Of a stretch of DNA of 37,057 nucleotides, positions 7,602 through 16,593 are shown in pieces (position 1 is the first letter of the stretch; every line of letters begins with the position of its first letter). The DNA is taken from positions 1-37,057 of the forward strand of contig DATLYJ010000153.1 of NCBI GenBank assembly GCA_035574915.1, read 5' to 3'. The notes under the pieces are model-generated. The model saw only the letters and a list, made by a program, of their open reading frames with translations. It did not search any database and was not told the origin of the DNA. Origin of the DNA: Dehalococcoidia bacterium (GTDB lineage Bacteria; Chloroflexota; Dehalococcoidia; DSTF01; WHTK01). The position numbers and the translations under genes were made by a program.

Positions 7602-8594
7602 ATGCGTCTCCACAGGGTCTCCGGGGGGATCGCCGTCGTAACGACGGTGCTGGCGATCACGTACTTGGTGCTGCCCCTGGCGGGTGGCGCTTCGGCGCCG
7701 CGCGCGGTCAATCGCGGCGCCCCGGAGCCGGCCCTGACCCGTGAGCGCGTAACCATCAGCGTCCAGTTGCTCGAGTCGCTCATGGCCGTCGATCTTGACG
7801 CGCACCAGGCTTACTTTGCCCGTGTGCGCGTGCGGCGAGGCGAAGCGGCTGCCGCTGCGGCCGAGGGTGCGGTCCGCGCGCCCTACCTGCGAAGGATCGA
7901 GAAGATCAGGGCCGCCGGCCGAGACTCAGAGGAGCAGGAGATCGCTGTAATCACGATCATGGGGGCGTTCCGGTTCAGCGCGATGTCCTTCGACGGCGGG
8001 ATCAATGAGAAGGACCCGGTGTCCCTGCTGGTCTACGGTGATACTTCGGTGCTGGACACCTACGACCGCCTGGTGCGGGACGCGATCCCGGGACGCTCGT
8101 ACCAGGACGAGAACGGACAGATGGACACATCCGCGATGCGGGAGTGCCGGTCTCAGACGCAATGGGTCCTGATGGGCAACGTCGGCGAGGAGCTCAACTG
8201 GCACAGGAGCCAGCGCGGCCTGATGAGGCTGGGCGAGAAGTGCACGGAGGGCCTGCGGGACCATATTCGCTTCTACGGCGACCTCTACCATCGCGACTAC
8301 GGCCGCTGGCTGGTGGGGACGCCGCATCGCGAGGCGTGGGTCCCCGGCGCCGGTCACCGCATCGATAGTTGGACAGCCGCGCGGGACGCCCTCCGCGACT
8401 ACTGGCTCGGCGCGGCACCGGACCGCCAGCGCTTCGTTGGCAACCCGACCGTGCGGTCATGGGATTTCGATAGCTGGGGCAACGCCGGTCTCTTCCAGGG
8501 AGTCCCCTTCGACGGCTATGGCCTGACGATCGGCCTGAACAGCCTCACTGCAATCGAAGACGCCGCCGCCGCCATCGACGCCGGCAGTCGCTAG
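7602..8594 (+). CDS. Secreted protein resembling LssY C-terminal domain
   Basis: The 330-residue protein has an N-terminal signal or anchor (GGIAVVTTVLAITYLVLPLA). The middle contains DPVSLLVYGDTSVLDTYDRL and then HIRFYGDLYHRDYGRWLVGT followed by a Gly-His-Arg-Ile-Asp segment. A VSLLVYGD strand, an RxHIRF segment and a WVG-like strand followed by HRID resemble the LssY_C domain often attached to PAP2 proteins. This match is from memory and only moderate. It lies 30 bases downstream of the PAP2 gene in the same direction, so it is probably co-transcribed. GGGAGG is only three bases before the ATG, and a TTG directly precedes it, so the exact start is uncertain. No catalytic residues are assigned. 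Confidence 0.5.
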   Translation: MRLHRVSGGIAVVTTVLAITYLVLPLAGGASAPRAVNRGAPEPALTRERVTISVQLLESLMAVDLDAHQAYFARVRVRRGEAAAAAAEGAVRAPYLRRIEKIRAAGRDSEEQEIAVITIMGAFRFSAMSFDGGINEKDPVSLLVYGDTSVLDTYDRLVRDAIPGRSYQDENGQMDTSAMRECRSQTQWVLMGNVGEELNWHRSQRGLMRLGEKCTEGLRDHIRFYGDLYHRDYGRWLVGTPHREAWVPGAGHRIDSWTAARDALRDYWLGAAPDRQRFVGNPTVRSWDFDSWGNAGLFQGVPFDGYGLTIGLNSLTAIEDAAAAIDAGSR

Positions 8595-8703
8595 CCAGCT
8601 CCTTCGTCAGCGCTCCTCACCGGCTTTGGCGGCCGCGCCGCCTCTCGCCGGAGGCCAGCAGGGCCTCGCCGCAGCCGCTGCCGGCGGTCGCTGCGACATG
8701 GCG

Positions 8704-8732
8704 TTGACAGGCTTAGCCCACGGTCATATTCT
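8704..8732 (+). promoter_or_regulatory. Sigma-70-type promoter of the ABC transporter operon
   Basis: TTGACA (8704-8709), a perfect -35, is followed after exactly 17 bases by TATTCT (8727-8732). Transcription would begin near 8739-8740, about 30 bases before the permease GTG. It is one of the strongest promoter matches in the window and drives the rightward transport and CoA-transferase cluster. Confidence 0.75.
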
Positions 8733-8740
8733 CCCGCCAT

Positions 8741-8757
8741 CCGGAATTGAGTTCCGG
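8741..8757 (+). promoter_or_regulatory. Operator-like palindrome just downstream of the promoter
   Basis: CCGGAATTGAGTTCCGG is an inverted repeat with six-base arms. Its core, GGAA-N5-TTCC, has the same half-sites and spacing as the known E. coli IclR operator consensus (TGGAAATNATTTCCA). It occupies roughly +1 to +17 relative to the predicted start site, where a bound repressor would block transcription. An IclR-family gene lies at 17426-18193. Binding is inferred; the palindrome is seen directly. Confidence 0.5.
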
Positions 8758-8768
8758 GAAGGAGCGCC

Positions 8769-9734
8769 GTGACCACCTATATCGTGAGGCGCCTCATCGC
8801 GTCCATTCCAGTCGTGATTCTGGTCTCGATGCTTACTTTTCTGGGCCAGTCCCTGATCCCGGGCGACCCAATCCTTGCCGTTTTGGGAGCAGACGAAGTT
8901 GGCGCGTTGAGCGACCTCGGGCCTGAGGTGCTAGCAGCGAAACGCCGCGAACTCGGTCTCGACCAGCCGCTACCGGTCCAGTACGCGAAATACGTCGCCA
9001 GGGTAGCCCAGGGCGATTTCGGAAAGTCGTTCCGAACCCGCCAGCCAGTCCTCGACACGCTCGGCGACCGCCTCTCTGTCAGCGTGAAGCTGAACATAAT
9101 CACGTTTACGGTGAACACGACGCTTGCGATCGCGCTCGGCACCATCGCTGCTCTCTACAGGGGCACCGTCATCGACCTGCTGGCAACCGGGTGGGCGGTG
9201 CTGGGAGTCGCTACTCCCGGATTCTGGCTGGCGATCCTGCTGATCCTGGTCTTTTCGGTGCAGCTCGGATGGCTTCCCGCTTCCGGCTGGGTCGACCCGC
9301 TGGACGACCCGGTGGACGGAGCGCGGCACCTGGTACTACCGGTCCTGTCGCTCGGTCTATTCGGGTCGGCGACCGTAATGAGGCAGACGCGCTCGGCCCT
9401 GCTCGAGGTGCTTCGCCAGGACTACATCGTCACGGCTCGCTCGAAGGGGCTGGCGGGGCGGGTGGTGATTGTGCGCCACGCTCTCAAGAACGCCATGCTG
9501 CCTGTCGTGACGGTTGTCGGCCTGTCACTCGCCGGCCTGCTAGGTGGCACCGTGCTCATCGAGCGAGTCTTCGCCATCCCGGGTGTTGGCCGGATGGCGC
9601 TAGACGCGACGAACTCCCGCGACTACCCCGTCATACAGGCGATCGTGCTGCTTGCGGCCTTCTCGATCATCGTCGCCAACCTTGTAACCGACCTCCTCTA
9701 TGCCTATCTAGACCCGCGGATCAGGTACCGCTAG
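8769..9734 (+). CDS. ABC transporter permease, DppB/OppB type
   Basis: The 321-residue inner-membrane permease is of the peptide/nickel/opine (family 5) type. The N-terminal TTYIVRRLIASIPVVILVSM segment, a GLDQPLPVQYAKYV motif and the cytoplasmic EAA-like loop near RHALKNAMLPVVTVVG identify the first of the two paired permeases. The GTG start follows AAGGAG at good spacing. It is first in a rightward operon with the second permease and a solute-binding lipoprotein. No ATPase genes (DppD/DppF type) occur in the window, so energy must come from subunits encoded elsewhere. Family members carry peptides but also sugars and organic acids, so the substrate is not fixed by the sequence. Confidence 0.9.
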   Translation: MTTYIVRRLIASIPVVILVSMLTFLGQSLIPGDPILAVLGADEVGALSDLGPEVLAAKRRELGLDQPLPVQYAKYVARVAQGDFGKSFRTRQPVLDTLGDRLSVSVKLNIITFTVNTTLAIALGTIAALYRGTVIDLLATGWAVLGVATPGFWLAILLILVFSVQLGWLPASGWVDPLDDPVDGARHLVLPVLSLGLFGSATVMRQTRSALLEVLRQDYIVTARSKGLAGRVVIVRHALKNAMLPVVTVVGLSLAGLLGGTVLIERVFAIPGVGRMALDATNSRDYPVIQAIVLLAAFSIIVANLVTDLLYAYLDPRIRYR

Positions 9735-9742
9735 AGGCGAGC

Positions 9743-10648
9743 ATGGCGACACAGGCCTCGGCTGAACAGCTCTCGATCGAACTACCACATGCGCGGACGC
9801 AGTCACGCGGGGCGGTCCACGCCGCCGTAGCGTTCCTGGCCGACCCGAAGGCAGCGGTCGCCGTGGCGATACTGGCGTTCTTCCTCGTCCTCGCGGTCTT
9901 CGCCCCGCTGATCGCGCCCTACGGGGAAAACCAGCAGGACCGGCGGGCCAGCCTGCAGGGGCCTTCGGCCTCTCATCCGTTCGGCACCGACCGCCTGGGC
10001 CGCGATGTCCTGAGCCGCATCATCTACGGCAGCCGCGTGTCGCTCCGAGTCGGTTTTATTGCCGTCGGAATAGCCGCCGCCATTGGCATACCGCTGGGGC
10101 TGATCGCGGGCTGGCTCGGACGCTGGGCCGACGAAGTCATCATGCGGGTCGTCGACGCGTGGATCGTGTTCCCGAACTTGATCCTGCTGCTGGCGATAGT
10201 GGCGATCCTGGGGCCGGGCACCACGAACGTGATGATCGCGATCGGCTTGAACTCCTTCCCGATCTACGCCCGTCTCATCCGCGCCCAGACGCTCTCGCTC
10301 AAGGAGCGCGACTTCGTGCTCGCCGCGCGCACACTGGGCGCGAAGGACTCCCGTATCCTTGCCCGGCACATCCTGCCGAACGCTATCCAGCCGATCATCG
10401 TCCAGGGCTCGCTGGCAGTGGGCGCCGCCGTCCTTGCCGAAGCCGGCCTGAGCTTCCTCGGCATCGGCGTCAAGCCTCCCACCGCGACCTGGGGAGTGAT
10501 CATCAACGACGGCTTTTCAGTCATACGTTCGAACCCGTGGATCTCGGTGACGCCGGGGATCGCGATCGTCCTCTTCGTGCTCGGAGTCAACCTCCTGGGG
10601 GACAGGCTGCGTGACGTCCTCGATCCTCGTCTGCGGGGTTCGAGATGA
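9743..10648 (+). CDS. ABC transporter permease, DppC/OppC type
   Basis: This 301-residue permease is the second of the pair. It has the polar N-terminus of the DppC group, one transmembrane helix, then the FGTDRLGRDVLSRIIYGSR signature of the family and an EAA loop near HILPNAIQPIIVQGSL. It ends with the usual NLLGDRLRDVLDPRLRG. ATG with GAGG upstream was chosen as the start, eight bases after the first permease stops. The same frame is open far upstream (to 9191), but that part overlaps the first permease out of frame and is not real protein. Confidence 0.9.
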   Translation: MATQASAEQLSIELPHARTQSRGAVHAAVAFLADPKAAVAVAILAFFLVLAVFAPLIAPYGENQQDRRASLQGPSASHPFGTDRLGRDVLSRIIYGSRVSLRVGFIAVGIAAAIGIPLGLIAGWLGRWADEVIMRVVDAWIVFPNLILLLAIVAILGPGTTNVMIAIGLNSFPIYARLIRAQTLSLKERDFVLAARTLGAKDSRILARHILPNAIQPIIVQGSLAVGAAVLAEAGLSFLGIGVKPPTATWGVIINDGFSVIRSNPWISVTPGIAIVLFVLGVNLLGDRLRDVLDPRLRGSR

Positions 10649-10649
10649 A

Positions 10650-10674
10650 TTGGCCGGCCGGGTGCGGCCGGCAA
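10650..10674 (+). terminator. Intercistronic hairpin after the permease pair
   Basis: TTGGCCGGCC and GGCCGGCAA form a nine-pair stem with one bulged base around a six-base loop, starting two bases after the permease stop. No T-tract follows, so it is more likely an mRNA-stabilising or attenuating structure than a full terminator. It sits where permease and binding-protein expression levels would be adjusted. Confidence 0.35.
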
Positions 10675-10750
10675 GAAGGGAGCGCCATTTGGTTGATCGA
10701 ACGGCATTTGTACTCCGCTTCGTAAGGCACTAGGTCATGGGAGGACGGGG

Positions 10751-12406
10751 ATGGAATCGAGTTATTGGGCAAGGATGATGCGGGCGCGGGTTGCGCGCAG
10801 GCGGCTTCTGGCGGGCGCTGGCGCCGCCGGGCTTGCGGGTGTGATCGTCGCCTGCGGTGGCGGCGGTGACGGCGGCACATCGGGCGAGCCGGAGTCTCGC
10901 ACGGATGAGGACCCCGGGCCGCCGAAGTACGGCGGCACTCTGAAGATCGGCTACAGCGGCGCCAGCATCACGAACTTCGACCCCCACTTCGGCGCCTCAG
11001 GCGCGGAACACCAGTTCTTCTTCGCGATCTGCGACCCCATCGTCGGATACGACCAGAAGGGACAGTTGGATGCCTCCCTGTCGCTGGCGGAAAAATGGGA
11101 GCTGCCCGAGCCGACGCGGGTCACGCTGAAGCTCCGTTCCGGCATCAAGTTCCACGACGGCGCTGAGTTCAGCGCGGACGACGTCAAGTGGAACCTCGAG
11201 CGCATCATCGACCCCAGCTCCGGCGCTACTCCGCGCAGCGACCTGGCGTCGATTGACAGCGTTCAGGTGGTGAATAAGAACGAGGTCGTGATAAGGCTCA
11301 AGGAGCCGAGCGCCCCGCTGCTGACGAACTTCGGCGACCGCGGCGGTCAGATCCTTTCTCGCACGTCCTTCGAGAAGGTTGGCAAGGACGGCTTCCGCCG
11401 AAGTCCTGTGGGCACGGGACCCTTCATCCTCAAGCAGTGGGTCGACGATGCCTACCTGGTGTACGAGGCGAACCCTAACTACTGGCGTAAGGACGCGAGG
11501 GGCAACAAGCTACCTTACCTGCAGACAATCCGGGTGGAGCTAATCCCGGACGCCACCGTCCGCACGGCAGCGTTCGAAGCTGGCGACGTCGATGTCGTTA
11601 TCGGGGTGCCGGCTACGGAGGAGAAGCGGCTTGCGTCCGACCGTAATTACCAGGTCGTGAAGTTCAACGGGTCCGGCACGACGATCTGGTACATGAACCA
11701 CGCCTTCCCGCCACTGGACAATGTTTGGTTCAGGCGCGCGCTGTCTTCGGCCCTCGACAGGGAGAGCTACATCAAGAATTTCCTTACCGGCGAGGAGCAG
11801 ATCGCGACGGGTTTCGCGACTCCGGCTTCCTGGGCGCACGACGCCACGATTCAGAACTACAACTTCGACATCGCCAAGGCAAAGGAGTACCTGCAGCGCT
11901 CAGGCCTGCCCCAATCGCAGTGGCGCGTCCGTACGCAGCCATTCGGCGCCACGATCAGCGACGCGGAGCTCTTCTGGCAGACGTCCGCCAAGGAAGCGGG
12001 TATCACGATCGACTACGCCGAGCCGGAGCGGGACGGATGGCAGAAGCGCGTCCTCAAGGGCCTCGGCGGTGACGGCAGCGCCGGCATGTACTTCTCCGGC
12101 CTCTCCCTCCGTGTCGACCCCGACGGTCACCTGGGCCTGATCTACACCCAGAAGGGCGCTTATAACTCCGGACAGGCGCCTCTCCCGGAGGTGGAGCCAT
12201 TGATCATCAAAGCGAAGCAGACTTACGACCTGAACGAGCGCAAGTCCATCTACTCGGAGGCTCAGAAGAAGGCCGTTGAGAACGTCTACTCCGCTTTCCT
12301 GGTCACATACGGCATCGCTCGAGGCTTCGCGCGCAAGAACGTGGGGAACTTCAGGGCCTGGTTCGGGGGCGAGGGCAAGCCGCGCTTCGCCAACCTCTGG
12401 GTGTGA
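10751..12406 (+). CDS. ABC solute-binding lipoprotein 1, family 5 (SBP1)
   Basis: The 551-residue periplasmic-type binding protein begins with a Tyr-Trp pair (5-6), an Arg patch RVARRRLL that resembles a Tat motif, a hydrophobic run and a lipobox ending at Cys35. The mature protein shows family 5 features: GGTLKIGYSG at its start, LKLRSGIKFHDGAEFSADDV, and a later VWFRRALSSALDRESYI. It would be exported, probably folded, and lipid-anchored to deliver ligand to the adjacent permeases. GGGAGG lies just upstream of the ATG. It is less similar to the other two binding proteins in this window than they are to each other. The ligand is unknown; family 5 includes peptide, nickel, sugar and organic-acid binders. 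Confidence 0.9.
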   Translation: MESSYWARMMRARVARRRLLAGAGAAGLAGVIVACGGGGDGGTSGEPESRTDEDPGPPKYGGTLKIGYSGASITNFDPHFGASGAEHQFFFAICDPIVGYDQKGQLDASLSLAEKWELPEPTRVTLKLRSGIKFHDGAEFSADDVKWNLERIIDPSSGATPRSDLASIDSVQVVNKNEVVIRLKEPSAPLLTNFGDRGGQILSRTSFEKVGKDGFRRSPVGTGPFILKQWVDDAYLVYEANPNYWRKDARGNKLPYLQTIRVELIPDATVRTAAFEAGDVDVVIGVPATEEKRLASDRNYQVVKFNGSGTTIWYMNHAFPPLDNVWFRRALSSALDRESYIKNFLTGEEQIATGFATPASWAHDATIQNYNFDIAKAKEYLQRSGLPQSQWRVRTQPFGATISDAELFWQTSAKEAGITIDYAEPERDGWQKRVLKGLGGDGSAGMYFSGLSLRVDPDGHLGLIYTQKGAYNSGQAPLPEVEPLIIKAKQTYDLNERKSIYSEAQKKAVENVYSAFLVTYGIARGFARKNVGNFRAWFGGEGKPRFANLWV

Positions 12407-12563
12407 TAGCTTCTTGACGGCGTGGCGGTCCCGGAGCCCCCGGCCGTCCCGGAGTCTCGGCGGCTACGCGTGCCCGGCTGTCTCGAGTCAGTGGGAGTGG
12501 AACCCGCTGCGAAGCCGTCGCTCTTTGTTATAGGACCCTCCTCCAGCGGGGCGAGGGACGGGG

Positions 12564-14150
12564 GTGTGTGGCTTGACCTGGCAACCAGAAGTCGACGAGA
12601 TCGAGTGGCGCCGCCAGCTCGCATACCGCATGGGCGGCGAGGAGCGCGTCAGAGACCAGCATGAGCGCGGGAAGCTGAGCGTCCGCGAGCGCATCGACGC
12701 GCTCATCGACCCTGGCAGCTTCAGGGAACGGTTTCCCTTGCAGGGCAGCGCGGTCTACAGGGACGGCAAGCTCGTCGACTTCGTCGCCCGCCGCAACGTC
12801 TTCGGTCTCGCGCGCCTCGATGGCAGGCCGGTGGTGGTCTCCGCGGACGACTACACCGCCCGCCCGCCCAGCGGTAGCGCTGGCGTCCAACGCGGAAGCG
12901 CCGGAGGAAGCGGACTGCGAGCAAGCAGCGCCGACCACATGGCTCTCCAGCTCAAACTCCCCCTCGTCCGGCTGGTCGACGGCTTTGGTGCTGACATCCG
13001 GGGTACCCAGGCGACGGGCGCCACGCACATCCCGGCAATGGCCTGGGACACGATCACGGCGATGCTTCAGGAGGTGCCCCTCGTCTGCGTTGCCCTCGGC
13101 TCGATCGCGGGGGCGCCGGCGGCGCTGATGGCGGGAAACCATTTCTCGATCATGGTGAAGGGGATCTCTCAGGTCTTCGCGGCGGGACCGCCCGTGGTCA
13201 AGCGATCGCTCCATCTCGACATCGACAAGGAGGACCTGGGCGGCTATAAGGTCCACGCGCGGGGCAGCGGCCTCATCGACAACGAGGCGGAGGATGAATA
13301 CGACGCCTTCCGCCAGGTGCGCCGCTTTCTCTCATACTTGCCCAGCAACGTCTACAAGCTGCCTCCCGTCCAGGAATGCGTGGACGACAGCCCGGACCGG
13401 CGCGAGGAGGCCTTGCTTAGCTTCATCCCACGCGACCGGTTCAGGCCCTACAACCCGCGGAAGATGATCGACCTGATCGTGGACAAGGGTTCCGCCTTCG
13501 AGATCGGCCGCTACTACGGAGGCGCGCAGGTGACGATGCTCGCCCGGATGAACGGCAAGCCCGTGGGCATCCTCGCGAACGATCCCCTGGTGCACGGCGG
13601 TGGGATGGAGGCGACTGCCGCGCAAAAGCTCGAGAAGTTCGTCGACCTCTGCGATACCTTCCACCTGCCGATCATCAACTTCGCCGACCAGCCCGGCTTT
13701 GTCGTCGGGCCGAACGCGGAGCGTGCAGGCACACTGAAGCAGGGAGCTCGCGCTCTCACGGCGATCGAGCAGGCCACGATCCCCTGGGCGACCGTGATCG
13801 TGCGGCGCCTGTATGGAGTTGCCGGCCAGGCGCACCAGGCGCACACGCGCTGGGTCTACCGCTTCGCGTGGCCGTCGGCGGAGTGGGGCTCGATCCCCGT
13901 CGAAGGCGGTATCGCCGCTGCCTACCGGCGCGAGATCGAGAACGCGCCCGACCCGGAAGCCCGCCAGGCTGAGCTGGAAGCGGAGTTGGCTGCGATTCGC
14001 TCATCCCCGTTCCGCACGGCTGAGATCGGGGGCGTCGAGGACATAGTCGACCCACGGGATACGCGGCCGCTACTGTGCGAGTGGGTTGACCTCGTGTACG
14101 AGCAGCTGCCGCAGGACCTGGGCAAGAAGGCACGGGGCATGCGGCCTTGA
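12564..14150 (+). CDS. Acyl-CoA carboxylase carboxyltransferase subunit (PCC-beta/MmdA-like)
   Basis: The 528-residue protein has both halves of the biotin-dependent carboxyltransferase fold. The N-terminal half has RVRDQHERGKLSVRERIDAL followed by DPGSFRE. The C-terminal half has GKPVGILANDPLVHGGGM and LCDTFHLPIINFADQPGFVV. The enzyme moves CO2 from carboxybiotin to an acyl-CoA or the reverse. No biotin carboxylase or carrier domain is attached, so it must pair with separate subunits or with those of the single-chain protein at 23011-26421. Residues about 100-125 are unusually Gly/Ser/Ala-rich where relatives usually have a short Gly-Gly-Ser turn. GTG was chosen as the start; a TTG nine bases later is possible. 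A TGTTATAG sequence near 12529 may be an extended -10. The gene overlaps the next by four bases. Confidence 0.82.
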   Translation: MCGLTWQPEVDEIEWRRQLAYRMGGEERVRDQHERGKLSVRERIDALIDPGSFRERFPLQGSAVYRDGKLVDFVARRNVFGLARLDGRPVVVSADDYTARPPSGSAGVQRGSAGGSGLRASSADHMALQLKLPLVRLVDGFGADIRGTQATGATHIPAMAWDTITAMLQEVPLVCVALGSIAGAPAALMAGNHFSIMVKGISQVFAAGPPVVKRSLHLDIDKEDLGGYKVHARGSGLIDNEAEDEYDAFRQVRRFLSYLPSNVYKLPPVQECVDDSPDRREEALLSFIPRDRFRPYNPRKMIDLIVDKGSAFEIGRYYGGAQVTMLARMNGKPVGILANDPLVHGGGMEATAAQKLEKFVDLCDTFHLPIINFADQPGFVVGPNAERAGTLKQGARALTAIEQATIPWATVIVRRLYGVAGQAHQAHTRWVYRFAWPSAEWGSIPVEGGIAAAYRREIENAPDPEARQAELEAELAAIRSSPFRTAEIGGVEDIVDPRDTRPLLCEWVDLVYEQLPQDLGKKARGMRP

Positions 14151-16525
14151 CGCCTGGGCAAAGGCTTCGCGTCCTCGAGATCTCGGCAAAGGAAGAAGCC
14201 GCGGCCTACTGCGGCAAGCTGTTCCGCCGCGCCGGCCACGACGTACTGCGCATCGAGCCTCCCGGACACGAGGCGCCTCTGCACCTGGATGTCTACCTCA
14301 ACGGCGGCAAGAAGCGTCAGCGGCTGGACCTCCGGGCGGAACGCGGGCGCCTCTCGCGGCTAGCGGCCGCGGCCGACCTGCTGCTGACCGACTACGGGCC
14401 CCGCGAGCTCGGCGACCTGGGCCTCCTCGACCTGGATGGCCCAGCCGTCCGCGTACTCATCACGCCCTTCGGGCGCAACGGTCCTTATCGCGAGTACGAG
14501 GCGACGGCCCACACTCTCCTCGCCCTCGGCGGCTACACCTGGCTCATGGGCGACCCCGACCGCGCGCCGCTGACGATGCCTGGCAACTACCCGTACTACC
14601 AGGCCGGGACGTTCGCCTACATTGGCGCGCTCGCGGCCACGATGGCCTCCGAGCCCGGCCGGCCGCTGGACATCGACGTCAGCGTTTTCGAGTGCCTGGC
14701 GGGCTTGCATCAGTTCACGGACACCATGTGGAACTTCGGCGGGCAGGTGCGTAGCCGGCACGGGAACCGATGGGAGAACCTGTCCCCCACGACGCTCTAT
14801 CGCTGTCACGACGGATGGTATGGCGTGAACATCCTGGCCAACTTCTGGTCCTCGTTCGCGCTCATGATCGGCCGTGCCGACCTGGCGGAGGACGGCCCGC
14901 TTGCCAGCAACGCGGGGCGCATGGAGCACAACGACGAAGTCGACGAGATCGTCACGAAGGCGCTATGGGACAAGCGCGCCAGGGACATCTTCAAGGAGGG
15001 CCAGGAGGTCTGGCGGGTGCCGGTCGGCTACGCCGCGGCCCTCTCCGACCTCCTCGCTGACCCGCACCTCAACGCGCGCTCCTTCTGGCAGCCCGTCGAA
15101 GTGGCGCTGCCCGAGGGCAGGAGGCGCCTCCTCGCGCCCGGCCGGCCCTTCAAGTTCGTCGGCGAGCAGCCTCCGCCGGAGTTGCCTCCCGAGCCGCCAG
15201 GGGAGGCGGGCTTCGACGAAGACCGCCAGGATGGCCGGCCCCAGCCTCGTGGGGCGGCCTCACCCGCGCGACCTCTAAGTGGGGTCCGGGTCCTCGATCT
15301 CACGCGGATCTGGTCGGGGCCTCTGGCCACGCGGATACTGGGCGACCTCGGCGCCGAGGTGATCAAGATCGAAGCCCAGGACGGGCGAGGTGGTCAGGGT
15401 GCGCCCCGAAGCAATGTGGCTGCCGGGGGCACGGCGCCGGCCGAACGCCACTGGAACCAGCAGCCCCTGTTCAACAAGCTCAACCGCAACAAGAAGAGCA
15501 TCGCCATCGACCTCAAGTCCGCGCGCGGCCGGGAGCTGTTCCTGGATCTCGTCGAGAAGTGCGACGTGGTCGTCGAGAACTTCAGCGCCCGGGCAATGCC
15601 CGGCCTCGGGCTGTCGTATGAGGTGATGAAGGCACGCAATGCGCGGATCATCTATCTGTCCATGCCTGCCTTCGGCCAGTTCGGCCCCTACCGGGACTAC
15701 ATCGGCCTCGGCCCCAGCATCGAGCCCATCACGGGCATGACCGCCCTCATGGGTTACTCGGACCATGAGCCGCGGGTGACGTCGAAAGCCGTCACCGACC
15801 CGATCGCCGGTGTGAGCACGGCAGCGGCGATCATAGAGGCGCTCGTGCGCCGGGAGCGCACCGGTCAGGGCTGCCTCATAGACCTGTCGCAGCACGAGAC
15901 GGGCGTCGCCTATCTCGGCGAGTACTTCATCGAGCGCCAGCTGACAGGGCGCGAGCCCAGCCGCGCCGGAAACACCCACCGCGAGTTCGCGCCGCACGGA
16001 GTGTACCGGTGCGCCGGCGAGGACGACTGGATCGCCATCGCCGCCCGCGACGGCGACGAGTGGCGGGCACTGTGCGAGGTGCTTGGCCTCGAGAGCCTGG
16101 TTGCCGATCAGCGCTTTGCCACGATTGCCGGGCGGCGCGAAAACCGCGAACCTCTCGACTCTTACATCGATGCGGCGACTTCCAAGTGGCACAAGCGCGA
16201 CCTCGAGGCGGCCCTGCAGGCGAGAGGCGTGCCCGCGGGCAGCGTCCTTTCCGCGCCCGAGTGGCTCAGCGACCCACATCTGCTCGCCCGCGGCTACTTC
16301 GTCGAGTTGACTCATAAGGAGGCCGGCACGCATCCGTGGGACGGCTCGCCCCTGATGTTCAACGGCGCCCGCGGCTACGAGTCGTGGTCTCCCGCGCCCT
16401 GCCTCGGCGAACACGCCCCGGAGGTGCTGAAAGACATCCTGGGCATGAGCGACGCGGAGATCGCCGACCTCTTCGCGCAGGGCATCCTCGCCGACACCCC
16501 GCCAGCGCGGGTGGCAGCTGTCTAG
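14147..16525 (+). CDS. Tandem-fused family III (CaiB/BaiF) CoA-transferase, module A
   Basis: The 792-residue protein consists of two CaiB/BaiF domains, about 1-340 and 375-792, joined by a Pro-rich linker (PPPELPPEPPGEAG). Family III enzymes move CoA between carboxylic acids through an aspartyl-CoA intermediate. The C-half has the full set: LSGVRVLDLTRIWSGPLATR, VIKIEAQDGR, NKLNRNKKSIAIDLKS, VENFSARAMPGLG, and VTDPIAGV in which Asp551 aligns with the catalytic Asp169 of formyl-CoA transferase. In the N-half the aligned position is Tyr150, and its Rossmann start is degenerate, so it is probably structural or binds substrate. The TTG start lies in TTGA, overlapping the carboxyltransferase stop, which implies coupled translation. 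Acid substrates are unknown. Confidence 0.85.
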   Translation: MTPGQRLRVLEISAKEEAAAYCGKLFRRAGHDVLRIEPPGHEAPLHLDVYLNGGKKRQRLDLRAERGRLSRLAAAADLLLTDYGPRELGDLGLLDLDGPAVRVLITPFGRNGPYREYEATAHTLLALGGYTWLMGDPDRAPLTMPGNYPYYQAGTFAYIGALAATMASEPGRPLDIDVSVFECLAGLHQFTDTMWNFGGQVRSRHGNRWENLSPTTLYRCHDGWYGVNILANFWSSFALMIGRADLAEDGPLASNAGRMEHNDEVDEIVTKALWDKRARDIFKEGQEVWRVPVGYAAALSDLLADPHLNARSFWQPVEVALPEGRRRLLAPGRPFKFVGEQPPPELPPEPPGEAGFDEDRQDGRPQPRGAASPARPLSGVRVLDLTRIWSGPLATRILGDLGAEVIKIEAQDGRGGQGAPRSNVAAGGTAPAERHWNQQPLFNKLNRNKKSIAIDLKSARGRELFLDLVEKCDVVVENFSARAMPGLGLSYEVMKARNARIIYLSMPAFGQFGPYRDYIGLGPSIEPITGMTALMGYSDHEPRVTSKAVTDPIAGVSTAAAIIEALVRRERTGQGCLIDLSQHETGVAYLGEYFIERQLTGREPSRAGNTHREFAPHGVYRCAGEDDWIAIAARDGDEWRALCEVLGLESLVADQRFATIAGRRENREPLDSYIDAATSKWHKRDLEAALQARGVPAGSVLSAPEWLSDPHLLARGYFVELTHKEAGTHPWDGSPLMFNGARGYESWSPAPCLGEHAPEVLKDILGMSDAEIADLFAQGILADTPPARVAAV

Positions 16526-16593
16526 GCAGGTAGGCCGCGGCAGGGCGCCGGGCGCTCCGCTCCGGGAAGCGATGGCCTCGCACGGCCGCGGGC

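Noticed and set aside
9191-9742. N-terminal extension of the second permease
   Set aside because: It overlaps the first permease out of frame. The ATG at 9743 has a ribosome site and the length is normal for the family.
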